Shown: positions 1 to 8,309 of the stretch, one piece after another
Position numbering within the stretch: position 1 is the first letter of the stretch
Layout of the letters: the number at the start of each line of letters is the position of its first letter
NCBI RefSeq assembly: GCF_039522665.1
Contig: NZ_BAAADV010000001.1
Location: forward strand, 372,001-436,000
Direction of reading: 5' to 3'
DNA: 64,000 bases
Origin: Natronoarchaeum mannanilyticum
Lineage (GTDB): Archaea > Halobacteriota > Halobacteria > Halobacteriales > Natronoarchaeaceae
Program-made: the position numbers and the translations under genes
Notes under the pieces: model-generated
Databases searched by the model: none
What the model was told of the DNA's origin: nothing
What the model saw: only the letters and a program-made list of their open reading frames with translations

Positions 1-703
1 CGCTCGCGGCGACGGCGGCAGCGACGCTCGCGGCGACCCCGACCGTCGCGCAAGCGGCGAGACGCCGCGTCGTCCGCGGCCCGTACTCTGCGGGGAGCGT
101 CCGGACGCCGCGCGCTCGATCGCCCTCTATGTCCTTGACGTCGAAGATGGCCGCCGCGATCGTCAGCATCGCCGCGAAAAAGCCCGCGAGCGCGACCACC
201 CCGGTCGACCGGATCGCGCCGAAGTACGCGCCGACGCCGAGCGGCAGGAGGCCCCAGGCGGCGCCGACGAGCAGGTTCTTCACGAGGAAGAGTCGCTTGA
301 CGCCGACGCCGGAGTACAGTGCGACGACGGCCGGCGGGAGCGTCATCGCCGCGAGTCCGGGCGGCCCCCACGCCAGCGCGATGCGAGCGGCGACGAGATA
401 GAGCGCCACGCCCGCGATCAGGAGCGCTCGCCCGTGCTCGCGTGCGAACGACGCCCGTCCGGGGAGATTCTGTGCGTCCGCCTCGCGATCGAGAACGCGG
501 TCGAGGCCGTACACGAGCGTCGTCGCGGCGAACGCGACGAACGCCGGAACCGGGTCGAGCGGAAATCCGGCGAGCAGCATCGTCGCGACGGCGACGCTCG
601 CGGCGCCCAGCGAGATCCAGACGCCGCTGTGGACCAGCGCGAGGACGGCCGTGCGCACCGCCGTCGCGCCGAAGCGGCGACCGGCGGCTCGAACGCGCTG
701 CAT
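1..703 (-). CDS. UbiA-family prenyltransferase (3' part beyond the window edge)
   Basis: Membrane prenyltransferase that would transfer an isoprenoid chain to an aromatic or polar acceptor. The 234 visible codons start at ATG 703 and run off the left edge. They are hydrophobic, with about six membrane segments. The two Asp-rich motifs of the family are visible: YGLDRVLDREAD near residues 64-75 and DVKDIEGDRARGVRTL near 187-202, which bind Mg-diphosphate. Substrate cannot be told from sequence; archaeal members make membrane lipids, quinones or heme O. It diverges from the ABC exporter operon, with two inverted repeats in the gap. Family assignment is firm, function open. Confidence 0.82.
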   Translation of the reverse strand, partial: MQRVRAAGRRFGATAVRTAVLALVHSGVWISLGAASVAVATMLLAGFPLDPVPAFVAFAATTLVYGLDRVLDREADAQNLPGRASFAREHGRALLIAGVALYLVAARIALAWGPPGLAAMTLPPAVVALYSGVGVKRLFLVKNLLVGAAWGLLPLGVGAYFGAIRSTGVVALAGFFAAMLTIAAAIFDVKDIEGDRARGVRTLPAEYGPRTTRRLAACATVGVAASVAAAVAAS

Positions 704-708
704 CACGT

Positions 709-728
709 CGGACCGTGCGAGCGGTCCG
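709..728. repeat. Inverted repeat just upstream of the UbiA gene
   Basis: CGGACCG and CGGTCCG form a perfect 7-bp inverted repeat around a 6-base spacer, 6 bases upstream of the UbiA ATG. It could be an operator or a 5' leader hairpin. No function is shown by the sequence itself. Confidence 0.4.
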
Positions 729-741
729 ACAAAATCTGCGG

Positions 742-757
742 GCCGAACGCGTTCGGC
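742..757. promoter_or_regulatory. 16-bp perfect palindrome in divergent promoter region
   Basis: GCCGAACGCGTTCGGC is self-complementary. It is embedded in a longer imperfect repeat (AATCTGC on the left, GCAGATT on the right, 733-762). Its core CGAA-N4-TTCG matches the motif seen before coxA, the DUF2249 gene and the peroxiredoxin gene, at the same distance (41 bases) from the UbiA start. It is likely a regulator site; the regulator is unknown. Confidence 0.45.
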
Positions 758-877
758 AGATTCTCACTAATAAATCTTGCTTCTACTTTGCGATACAAAC
801 TGCAATTTTCAGCAAACCTTTTTGCGGTGCACATCGAACGCCGATCCGTGGCGGCGCCGCGCCGTCGCTGTCCGACC

Positions 878-1690
878 ATGCACGACACCGCTCGCGTCCC
901 GTGGACGCGACAGACCCGCACGTTCGCCCGCAGACACGTCCGGAAGGTGCTGCGAAGCAAGGTTCTGCTCGGCATCACGGTCGCCTGGCCCGTGCTCTGG
1001 TACTTCCTGTCGGTACTGGTGTTCGTCGACGTGCCCGAGGGCGGGAGCGCCGGCGGCCTGAAAGCCGGGCTCGCGATGACCTACGGGCTGTTCGGCGCCT
1101 TCACGATCACCGTCGCGGTGTTCGCCGGCGACTTCGCTCGGGACCTCGACGGCGACCGCTACCGGAAGTTCCGCGCGATGCCGATCGCGCCCACCGCGGA
1201 TCTGGCGGGGCGACTGCTCGCCGGAGCGGCGTTCGGCGTCGCCTCCTACGTCGTGACGATCGCCGTCTCGATCGCCCACGGCGCGACGTTCGGCCGCCCG
1301 GATCCCGCCGCGCTCGGCGTGCTGGCGCTGACGCTCGCGCTCTTTTGCCTGATCGCGATGGCCGCGGCGATGCTCGTCGCGCTGGTGATCACCAAGCCCG
1401 AGCACATGACGACGATCGCGGTGATCGGCGCGCTGATCGCGTTCTACGCGACCGGGTTCAACGGCGTCACGCCGGGGATGCTCGCGGAGGGCGCCGACAT
1501 GGTCAACTACGTGCCGAACTCGCTGGCGACGCGGATCCAGATCGCGTACCTCTCGGAGGACGCGTCGTTCATGACGCCGCCGGCGGCGCCCGACTCGGCG
1601 AAATACCTCGGCCTGCTCGGCGCCTACGCCGCCGGACTGCTGGCGATCTCGGTGCTGATCGTCCGCAGGTTCGCCTACGCACCGGAGTGA
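878..1690 (+). CDS. ABC-2 type transporter permease
   Basis: Membrane subunit of an ABC exporter. From ATG 878 the protein has 270 residues: a basic, Trp-containing N-terminus, then about six hydrophobic segments, and a long loop before the last helix, typical of ABC-2 permeases. It is followed after 5 bases by the ATPase gene, so the two make one transporter. The reading frame is open far upstream of 878, but that part looks non-coding and overlaps the divergent UbiA promoter. Cargo is unknown. Linkage with a small winged-helix regulator two genes downstream suggests a drug, lipid or stress-induced exporter (inference). Confidence 0.85.
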   Translation: MHDTARVPWTRQTRTFARRHVRKVLRSKVLLGITVAWPVLWYFLSVLVFVDVPEGGSAGGLKAGLAMTYGLFGAFTITVAVFAGDFARDLDGDRYRKFRAMPIAPTADLAGRLLAGAAFGVASYVVTIAVSIAHGATFGRPDPAALGVLALTLALFCLIAMAAAMLVALVITKPEHMTTIAVIGALIAFYATGFNGVTPGMLAEGADMVNYVPNSLATRIQIAYLSEDASFMTPPAAPDSAKYLGLLGAYAAGLLAISVLIVRRFAYAPE

Positions 1691-1695
1691 TTCAG

Positions 1696-2619
1696 ATGTC
1701 CGATGCCATCGTCACCGCGACCGGAGTGGAGAAGCGCTTCGACGACCAGCCCGTCCTGACGGGGATCGACCTGGACGTGCGGCCCGGGGAGATCGTCCTG
1801 CTGATGGGCCCGAACGGCGTCGGCAAGTCGGTGTTCATGTCCTGCCTCGCCGGCTCGACCGCGCCCGACGCCGGCGAGATCGAGCTGTTCGACGGGCTGA
1901 CGCCAGACCGGTCCAGTGCGCAGAGCAGCGTGATGCTCCAGGGGACGATGACCGACCCCGACCTCACGGGCCGGGAGAACCTGCAGTTCTACGAGGACCT
2001 CCACCCGCGAGGCACGGACGAGTGGGAAGCGCTCGCCGAACGCCTGGAGCTCGGCGCCGACCTCGATCGGCTCGTCCGCGAGTACTCCGGCGGCATGGAG
2101 CGCAAGGTCGAGATCGCGAGCGCCCTGTCGGCGGACGTGCCGCTGTACCTGCTCGACGAGCCGACCGCCGAGCTCGATCTGGCGATGATCCAGACGCTCC
2201 ACGACCTGCTGCTCGCGCGTCGCGACGAGGGCAAGGCGTTTCTCGTGACCAGCCACACGCCGCTGGACGCCCGGATCGCCGACCGGATCGCGTTCGTCCA
2301 GAACGGGCGCGTCGTCGCCGACGGCGAGCCCGAGACGCTGCTCGACGACCTGCCGCCGGTCGTGCGGGTCCGGGGCGGCGTCCCCGACGAGGATCGGCTG
2401 CTCGGCGAGCGCGCGTTCCGCCGGGGCGACGAGATTCGGGGGTTCCTCCCGGCCGAGGCGGACGTCGACGCGATCGCGGCGTCGGTCGACGGCGACGCCC
2501 GCGTCGAGCTCGACCCGCCGTCGTACACCGACCTGTTCAACTACCACACCTACGTCGGTCCCGAGGTTGCGGAAGGGAAAGGAACAGGTGGCCGGGCGCG
2601 AAAGCCGGTCACGAACTGA
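1696..2619 (+). CDS. ABC transporter ATP-binding protein
   Basis: ATPase of the ABC-2 exporter, 307 residues from ATG 1696. All motifs are present: Walker A GPNGVGKS (39-46), Q-loop Q82, signature YSGGMERK (130-137), Walker B LYLLDEPT (150-157) and the H-loop His in TSH (187). The region after about residue 205 is an acidic C-terminal extension with no motif I know, ending in a short basic tail. The start lies 5 bases after the permease stop and the stop is 1 base before the next gene, so translation is probably coupled. The frame is open far upstream, but this start gives the usual N-terminus. Confidence 0.92.
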   Translation: MSDAIVTATGVEKRFDDQPVLTGIDLDVRPGEIVLLMGPNGVGKSVFMSCLAGSTAPDAGEIELFDGLTPDRSSAQSSVMLQGTMTDPDLTGRENLQFYEDLHPRGTDEWEALAERLELGADLDRLVREYSGGMERKVEIASALSADVPLYLLDEPTAELDLAMIQTLHDLLLARRDEGKAFLVTSHTPLDARIADRIAFVQNGRVVADGEPETLLDDLPPVVRVRGGVPDEDRLLGERAFRRGDEIRGFLPAEADVDAIAASVDGDARVELDPPSYTDLFNYHTYVGPEVAEGKGTGGRARKPVTN

Positions 2620-2620
2620 G

Positions 2621-3310
2621 ATGTCCGGCGACACCGCGGACGACGAGGGGCCGGTCGACGCAGAGACGCCCGGCGACGGGAGCCCGGCGGGCGACCCGGA
2701 TCTGGACGCGCTCCGCCGGGACCTCGACCAGATCAAGACCGCGATGGGGATCGAGGACCGGTACCCGGGCCAGCGCCGTCTCTGGGCCGTCCACGGCGTG
2801 CTCGTCGGCGGCGCGGCCGTCCTGACGAACGTGCTGTTCGCGTTCCCGATCCCGAACTTCCTCTACATCGCCGTCTGGTTCGTGCTGATCGCGCTCGCGG
2901 GCGTGCTCCAGTGGCGCTCGGCGGTCGCCACCGACGTCGACGACCCCGGCCCGACGCCGAGCTGGCGAGTCGTGTTCGGTACGCTCGTCGCGGGCTGGTT
3001 CGTGCTCACGGCGATCGCGTCGGCGATCTTCGGCGACGTGCCGGGGGTCGTGCAGGGGGCGTACTTCTTCAGCCTCTCGGTCGCCGTCCTCGGGATGGGC
3101 TACCTGCTCGCCGGCACCGTCCTGAGCGCGTATTCGATCCGTGCCCGTGACCGCTACCCCTACTACGTCGCCGGCGTCTGGATGCTCGTCTTCGCCTTCT
3201 TCATGCCGTACGTGGAGTTCCTGCAGTACTTCGGCTACGCGCTGTTCGGAGCGCTCTTCTTCCTCCACGGCGTCGGGACGTACTACCTGCTGACCTACCG
3301 CTGGGACTGA
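2621..3310 (+). CDS. Six-helix membrane protein of the ABC operon
   Basis: I recognise no named family. The protein has 229 residues: an acidic, probably cytoplasmic N-terminus (1-50), then six hydrophobic segments at about 55-75, 80-98, 118-138, 147-170, 180-198 and 203-222. It begins 1 base after the ATPase stop and ends 3 bases before the winged-helix gene. It therefore belongs to the exporter operon and could be an accessory membrane subunit or a signal-sensing partner of the regulator. No catalytic residues stand out. Confidence 0.75.
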   Translation: MSGDTADDEGPVDAETPGDGSPAGDPDLDALRRDLDQIKTAMGIEDRYPGQRRLWAVHGVLVGGAAVLTNVLFAFPIPNFLYIAVWFVLIALAGVLQWRSAVATDVDDPGPTPSWRVVFGTLVAGWFVLTAIASAIFGDVPGVVQGAYFFSLSVAVLGMGYLLAGTVLSAYSIRARDRYPYYVAGVWMLVFAFFMPYVEFLQYFGYALFGALFFLHGVGTYYLLTYRWD

Positions 3311-3313
3311 CCC

Positions 3314-3601
3314 ATGGAGTTCGACAAGCTCGTCCACCAGCCGACCCGATTGCAGCTGTTCGCCTATCTCTACCGGCACGAGGAGTCGACGTTTTCGGAG
3401 CTCAAGGAGGCGCTGGACGTCACCGAGGGGAACCTGTCGAGCCACCTCCAGACGATGGAGGAGGCGGGCGCGATCGCCGTCGAGAAGCAGTTCGTCGATC
3501 GGCGTCCCCAGACCACTTACGAGCTGACCGAGGAGGGACGATCGAAGTTCGAGGAGCACGTCGAGACGCTCGAAGCGCTGCTCGGCCAGATCGAAGACTG
3601 A
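3314..3601 (+). CDS. Small winged-helix transcriptional regulator
   Basis: DNA-binding protein of 95 residues, consisting of one winged-helix domain of the type often paired with membrane proteins. It opens with a dimer/HTH region (LVHQPTRLQLFAYLYRHEE), has the recognition-helix region VTEGNLSSHLQTMEEAG (about 36-52) and the wing (QTTYELTEEG), and ends in an acidic helix. It is the last gene of the ABC operon, 3 bases after the membrane protein, and probably autoregulates it. Related families are ArsR/MarR-like 'winged helix DNA-binding' proteins. Ligand unknown. Confidence 0.85.
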   Translation: MEFDKLVHQPTRLQLFAYLYRHEESTFSELKEALDVTEGNLSSHLQTMEEAGAIAVEKQFVDRRPQTTYELTEEGRSKFEEHVETLEALLGQIED

Positions 3602-3711
3602 CCGGGATCGTCGCCGGGGACGCGACGCAGCGGTACCGCGTCCGGAACACTGCGCCGGACGCCGAAACGCCGGTCGCAAACGTTTTGTCGAGCCGAGCGA
3701 ATGAACGGGGC

Positions 3712-4062
3712 GTGCAACTGCGTCACCGCGGCGCCGACGGCGTCGAGACGCTCGCGACGCGCGTCGACGTCGCCGACGGCCTGCTCTCCCGCGGGCGCGG
3801 GCTGATGTTCCGCCGGTCGATCCCCGACGACTACGCGCTCGTCTTCGAGTTCGACGAGCCGACGGCTCGCGGCGTCCACATGCTGTTCGTCCCGTTCCCG
3901 ATCGACGTGGTCTGGTTGATCGACGGCGAGGTCCAGCGGGTCGAGACGCTCTCGGCCTGGACCGGGTCGGCGAAGACTCGGGCCGACGCCTTCGTCGAAC
4001 TGCCCGCCGGCGCCGCCGCGGACGTCTCGGTCGGCGATACGGTCGAGTTCGTCGAGGCGTGA
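3712..4062 (+). CDS. DUF192 family protein
   Basis: Small protein of 116 residues from GTG 3712. It matches the DUF192 family: the block SRGRGLMFR, then VHMLFVPFPIDVVWLIDGEVQ, then GSAKTRADAFVELPAG. The role of this all-beta family is unknown. An in-frame TTG exists at 3685, but I prefer the GTG because an A/T-rich TATA-like stretch (AAACGTTTTG, 3678-3687) lies 25-34 bases before it, as expected for leaderless haloarchaeal transcripts, and homologues usually begin with this V/M-x-L-x-H pattern. It stands alone, with unrelated genes on either side. Confidence 0.85.
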   Translation: MQLRHRGADGVETLATRVDVADGLLSRGRGLMFRRSIPDDYALVFEFDEPTARGVHMLFVPFPIDVVWLIDGEVQRVETLSAWTGSAKTRADAFVELPAGAAADVSVGDTVEFVEA

Positions 4063-4181
4063 CGCCGCGTCTCCGACCGTCCGACGCCGCGGTCAACGAG
4101 GCACCGAGGCGTCTCGACGCCGATGCGCAGTTCCCAAGATTCCCGCGTGGCGCCCGTGTCACCACCTGTCGAAGCGGGTAG

Positions 4182-4188
4182 TTTATAT
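4182..4188 (+). promoter_or_regulatory. TATA box of the isopropylmalate/citramalate synthase gene
   Basis: TTTATAT lies 40-46 bases before the GTG start at 4228, giving an expected transcription start near 4210 and a leader of 10-20 bases. It is the clearest archaeal TATA box in this part of the window. Confidence 0.6.
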
Positions 4189-4227
4189 GTCTCGGATGGC
4201 CTACGGGAGAGTGGACTATCATGACCG

Positions 4228-5775
4228 GTGACCGATTTATTCGGGGGCTCCCCCGAAACAAATCCCCTCTACGACGACGCGACTGACGTACAGCTGCTCG
4301 ACACCACGCTGCGGGACGGCGAACAGGCACCGGGAATCTCGCTGACGCCCGACGAGAAAGCCGAGATAGCGGAGGCGCTCGACCGCGCCGAGGTCGACGT
4401 GATCGAGGCCGGCAGCGCCTGCACCGGCGAGGGCGAGCGCCAGACGATCCGTCGGGTCACGGATCTGGGACTCGACGCGACGATCACCAGCTTCGCCCGC
4501 GGGGTCAAAAACGACATCGACCTCGCGCTCGACTGCGACGTCGACGGCGTCACGATCGTCGTGCCCGGCAGCGACCGCCACATCGAGACGAAGGTGAACA
4601 CGACCCGCGACGAGGTCGTCGCGAACACCGAGGAGCTCGTCGCGTACGCCCGCGACCACGGGCTCTGGGTCGAAGTGATCGGCGAGGACGGCTCGCGGGC
4701 CGACCTGGAGTTCCTCGAACGGCTCGCCGAGGCCGCCATGGACGCCGGCGCGACGCGGGTCTGCTACGCCGACACGGTCGGCCACGCCGGGCCCGAACGG
4801 GCCTACGAGGTCGTCTCCGCGCTCTCGGAGTACGGCCCCGTGAGCACCCACACCCACGACGACCTCGGGCTGGGCGTCACGAACGCCCTCGCGAGCGTCG
4901 CCGCGGGCGCGGACCTGATCCACGGGACGGTCAACGGGCTCGGCGAGCGCGCCGGCAACGTCGCGCTCGAGGAGGTCGCCATCGCGCTGGATCACAGCTA
5001 CGACCTCGAGACGGTCGACACGACCCAGCTGTACGAGCTGGGCCAGACGGTCGCCCGCTCGACGGGCGTCCAGCTCCCGCCGAACAAGGCGGTGACGGGC
5101 GAGAACGCGTTCACCCACGAGAGCGGCATCCACACGGACGGCACCCTGAAAGACGACCAGATGTACGAGCCGTACCCGCCCGAGAAGGTGGGCCGCGAGC
5201 GCCGGATCGTGCTGGGCAAGCACACCGGCCGCGCGGGCGCCAAGGCCGCGCTCGAAGAACACGGGTTCGAGGTCTCCGACGAGGAGCTCACCGAAGTCGT
5301 CGAGCGCGTCAAGGCGATCGGCGACCGTGGCAAGCGCGTCACCGACGCCGACCTGCTGGCGATCGCCGAGGAGGTCAAGGGCACCGACCGCGAACGGCGC
5401 GTCGAACTGCTCAACCTGACCGCGGCCAGCGGCGGCGGCATCCCGACCGCGAGCGTCCGCCTGCGCGTCGACGACGACGAGCGGACCGCCTCGGGCACCG
5501 GCAGCGGGCCGGTCGACGCCGCCGTCTCCGCGGTGCGCGAGGCGCTCGGCGAGGCCGCCAACGTCACGCTGGAATCCTACGAGGTCGACGCGATCACGGG
5601 CGGCACCGACGCCGTCGTCACCGTCGAGGTCGAGATGAGCCGCGGCGACACGTCGGTCACCGTCGCCAACAGCGACACCGACATCACCACCGCCTCGGTC
5701 AAGGCGATGGTCGACGCCATCGATCGGCTGCTGTCGGTCCCCGGCGAGGAGCCGGTGCCGCTCGCCGACGACTGA
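4228..5775 (+). CDS. leuA: 2-isopropylmalate / (R)-citramalate synthase (LeuA family)
   Basis: Condenses acetyl-CoA with a 2-oxo acid: 2-oxoisovalerate for leucine, or pyruvate in the citramalate route to isoleucine. It has 515 residues, the full length of LeuA with its C-terminal regulatory domain. Visible motifs are LDTTLRDGEQAPG (about 24-36), the metal-site HTHDDLGLG, and HESGIHTDG. Residues from about 395 form the LeuA dimer/allosteric domain. No other leucine or isoleucine gene is adjacent; a stand-alone gene of this type in haloarchaea is often the citramalate synthase, so substrate is uncertain. The start is GTG 4228. An ATG at 4221 opens an overlapping 21-codon frame ending at 4286. 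Confidence 0.88.
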   Translation: MTDLFGGSPETNPLYDDATDVQLLDTTLRDGEQAPGISLTPDEKAEIAEALDRAEVDVIEAGSACTGEGERQTIRRVTDLGLDATITSFARGVKNDIDLALDCDVDGVTIVVPGSDRHIETKVNTTRDEVVANTEELVAYARDHGLWVEVIGEDGSRADLEFLERLAEAAMDAGATRVCYADTVGHAGPERAYEVVSALSEYGPVSTHTHDDLGLGVTNALASVAAGADLIHGTVNGLGERAGNVALEEVAIALDHSYDLETVDTTQLYELGQTVARSTGVQLPPNKAVTGENAFTHESGIHTDGTLKDDQMYEPYPPEKVGRERRIVLGKHTGRAGAKAALEEHGFEVSDEELTEVVERVKAIGDRGKRVTDADLLAIAEEVKGTDRERRVELLNLTAASGGGIPTASVRLRVDDDERTASGTGSGPVDAAVSAVREALGEAANVTLESYEVDAITGGTDAVVTVEVEMSRGDTSVTVANSDTDITTASVKAMVDAIDRLLSVPGEEPVPLADD

Positions 5776-5814
5776 GCGGCAGCGTCCTTTCTTTCCGAAT
5801 CCCGCGTCCGTCGA

Positions 5815-6900
5815 CTAGCTCGTGTCCTGCTCGCCGAACGTCAGCGCCCAGTTGTCGGCGTCGGTCACCGAACGGCCGAACAGCGTCCAGTCGTCGGCGT
5901 CGACGGTCGCCGGGCGTGCGACGTGGTTCATCGTCGTGCTCGCCAGTGATAGCGTCGGCGCCGTATCGGGGTGGAACCCGACCTGCGAGAGCACGTCCCG
6001 CGGGAGGCAGGCCGGCGCGGCGATCGTGTCAGCGCCGTCGTGGTCCGACAGCGCGGCCGAGAGCAGCGCCGCGAGTTCCCTCCTTCCGGCGGTCGGCGGG
6101 ACGACGTCTGTGAGCTTGGCGATCGTCCGCCCGCCGTCGATCTGCGTGCCGACGACCGCCGCGCCGATCGGTCGTTCGCACGCGTCGCGGGCGACGTACG
6201 TACGGTAGGTCCACTCGGGGTTCCGGAACCGCCAGCGGAGGTAGCGCACGCTCCGGTTGGCGTGGAATCCGTCGGGGATCCGGGACCGGTACTGCGAGGC
6301 GACGAGTTCCGCCGGAATCTCCTCGTAGCGCTCTACCGCGACGTCGTCGGGGGCCGTCGCCAGCGCGTCGCGGACGCGGTTGTAGCCGTCGGCGATCAGG
6401 TCGGCGGCCGCGTCCGGTATCGAACCGGCGTCGAGCCACGCGCCGGGCGACTGGATCCGGTAGTAGGTCGTCACTTCGCCGACGTCGCGCCACCCGAGTT
6501 TCCTGTATCCGGGCCCGGACTTCTCGTTCGGGAAGTTGAAAAACAGCGCCGCCTCGTGGTCGTGGTAGCGTTCGATCGTCCGCTCGGTCATCCGGGTGAA
6601 CAGCCCCTGCCGGCGGTGGTCCGGGTGGACCATGGTGTCTCCGGGCTGGAGTGCCAGAAACTTGCGGCTCCCGGCCGCCATCGGCAACGCCAGCAGCGGG
6701 CGCGCGCCGACGAGTGTGCCGTCGCCGTCGACTGCGACCGTGATCGGAACGTGGTCGACGAACGGGTTATCGCGGTACTTCCAGTCGAACCACTCGTCGG
6801 GCGGCGTCGCTTCGAAGACGGCTTCGTACAGCGTCGCGAACCGGTCCGCGTCCCCCTGCCGGAACTGCCTGATTTCGTACGTCTCCCGAACTTTACTCAT
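5815..6900 (-). CDS. GNAT-family N-acetyltransferase, paralogue 1
   Basis: Probable cytoplasmic acyl-CoA-dependent acyltransferase of 361 residues from ATG 6900. The N-terminal GNAT domain shows VHPDHRRQGLFTRM (acetyl-CoA pyrophosphate loop, about 93-106) and FFNFPNEKSGPGYRKLGW, a block typical of long two-domain GNAT proteins found near polysaccharide genes. The C-terminal half is a degenerate second acyltransferase-like domain. Its downstream neighbour at 6969-8066 is a close paralogue, and a polysaccharide deacetylase follows that, so a role in sugar or envelope modification is plausible. The last 35 codons are identical in DNA to the paralogue. Confidence 0.82.
   Translation of the reverse strand: MSKVRETYEIRQFRQGDADRFATLYEAVFEATPPDEWFDWKYRDNPFVDHVPITVAVDGDGTLVGARPLLALPMAAGSRKFLALQPGDTMVHPDHRRQGLFTRMTERTIERYHDHEAALFFNFPNEKSGPGYRKLGWRDVGEVTTYYRIQSPGAWLDAGSIPDAAADLIADGYNRVRDALATAPDDVAVERYEEIPAELVASQYRSRIPDGFHANRSVRYLRWRFRNPEWTYRTYVARDACERPIGAAVVGTQIDGGRTIAKLTDVVPPTAGRRELAALLSAALSDHDGADTIAAPACLPRDVLSQVGFHPDTAPTLSLASTTMNHVARPATVDADDWTLFGRSVTDADNWALTFGEQDTS
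5822..5926. repeat. 105-bp identical 3' end shared by the GNAT paralogues, copy 1
   Basis: Every base of 5822-5926 matches 6976-7080 by eye, while flanking codons differ. It encodes the last 35 residues (ending FGEQDTS). Such a sharp boundary points to gene conversion or a recent recombination patch. Confidence 0.85.
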
Positions 6901-6968
6901 CCGTGTGGTACAGTGGGAGCGACCGGGCACGAATACTTTCGTGTCGTGCGGTTCAGGGAGCGCTGCCC

Positions 6969-8066
6969 CTAACTGGTGTCCTGCTCGCCGAACGTCAGCG
7001 CCCAGTTGTCGGCGTCGGTCACCGAACGGCCGAACAGCGTCCAGTCGTCGGCGTCGACGGTCGCCGGGCGTGCGACGTGGATCGTGGCCGAACCGGCCAG
7101 CGACAGCGGGAGCTCGGTGTCGGGATGGAAGCCGAAGCGGGCGAGCAGCTCCCCGGGGAGGCACGGCGGCGCCGCCACTGCGTCGGCGTCGCGATTGTCG
7201 GACAGCACGGCCGCGAGCAGCGCCGCCAGCGACCCCTCGTCCGGCGGCGTCGGGACGACGTCGGTGAGCCGGACTGCGGTGGTCCCGCCCGCCGATTTCC
7301 GCCCGACGACCGCGGCGGCCAGCGGCCGGTCGGCGTCGTCGCGGGCGACGTAGGTCCGATAGCTCCACCGCGGGTTTCGGTAGCGCCAGCGCACGTACGC
7401 CTCGTTTCGGACGGAGTGAAATCCGGTCGGAACCGCGGACCGGTACAGCGAGGCGAGCAACTCGGCGGGCGGTTCGGGACGCCGCGCAATTGTCACGCCC
7501 TCGACCGACGGCGCAAGCGCGTCTCGCGCGCGGAGGTAGCCGGTCGCGACGACGTCGACCGCCGTCGCCGCGACCGTCTCGACGCCGCCGTCGGGGTCGA
7601 CCCACGCCCGCGGCGACTGGACGCGGTAGTACGTCGTCAGGGCGCCGACGTCGCGCCAGCCGAGCTTGCGATTCCCGGCCGCGGACTGCTCGTTGGGGAA
7701 GTTGAAGAACAGCGCCGCCTCGTGGTCGTCGTAGCGATCGATCGCGCGCTCGGTCATCCGGGTGAACAGCCCCTGCCGGCGATGATCGGGGTGGACCATC
7801 GCGTCGCAGGGTTGAAGCGCCAGGAACTCGGTTCGGCCGACCGCCATCGGCAGGGCGAACATCGGCCGAGCGCCGACGACGCCGTCGTCGGGGTCGACCG
7901 CGAGGGTGATCGGGACGTGATCGACGAAGGGGTTCTCGCGAAACTTCCAGTCGAACCACCGCTCGGTCCTTTCGTCGCCGAAGACGGTCTCGTACAGCGA
8001 CGCGACCGCCGCCCCGTCGCCCGGCTCGAACTGTCTGACGTCGTACCCCTCGCGAGCGAGACTCAT
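6969..8066 (-). CDS. GNAT-family N-acetyltransferase, paralogue 2
   Basis: Protein of 365 residues from ATG 8066, a tandem duplicate of the gene at 5815-6900 and alignable over its full length. It has the same acetyl-CoA loop (VHPDHRRQGLFTRM) and the block FFNFPNEQSAAGNRKLGW. The middle parts have diverged considerably, while the 3' ends are identical in DNA. Both genes are read on the minus strand, separated by 68 bases; the short DNA just before each ATG is also similar. Substrate unknown; context (polysaccharide deacetylase divergently at 8310) points to envelope sugar chemistry. Confidence 0.82.
   Translation of the reverse strand: MSLAREGYDVRQFEPGDGAAVASLYETVFGDERTERWFDWKFRENPFVDHVPITLAVDPDDGVVGARPMFALPMAVGRTEFLALQPCDAMVHPDHRRQGLFTRMTERAIDRYDDHEAALFFNFPNEQSAAGNRKLGWRDVGALTTYYRVQSPRAWVDPDGGVETVAATAVDVVATGYLRARDALAPSVEGVTIARRPEPPAELLASLYRSAVPTGFHSVRNEAYVRWRYRNPRWSYRTYVARDDADRPLAAAVVGRKSAGGTTAVRLTDVVPTPPDEGSLAALLAAVLSDNRDADAVAAPPCLPGELLARFGFHPDTELPLSLAGSATIHVARPATVDADDWTLFGRSVTDADNWALTFGEQDTS
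6976..7080. repeat. 105-bp identical 3' end shared by the GNAT paralogues, copy 2
   Basis: Second copy of the block at 5822-5926. Identity stops abruptly at codons differing in both genes (HVARPAT is shared; residues before it are not). Confidence 0.85.
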
Positions 8067-8309
8067 CCGTGTGACGTGATGTCAGTCGAGGGCGGGGAAT
8101 AGGTTCTTGCGCGATAGCTACGATAGCGAACGAACAGCTGAGTCTGTACCACAGTCTGCTGCCGGGCTATTGCGCGACGCCGCAACGAATCCGCCGTGAT
8201 CCGACGGCCAAGCCGTCGCTACGCCGAGCGATGCGACGCTAACCCGCTATCGTCGTGGGATCGAGTGGTGACAACTCCCTTTCGACGGATCGTGGACACT
8301 GTCGAGTGG

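Noticed and set aside
2609-4330. A 573-codon minus-strand frame
   Set aside because: Antisense to the membrane protein, winged-helix, DUF192 and LeuA-family genes; Arg-rich, with no domain.
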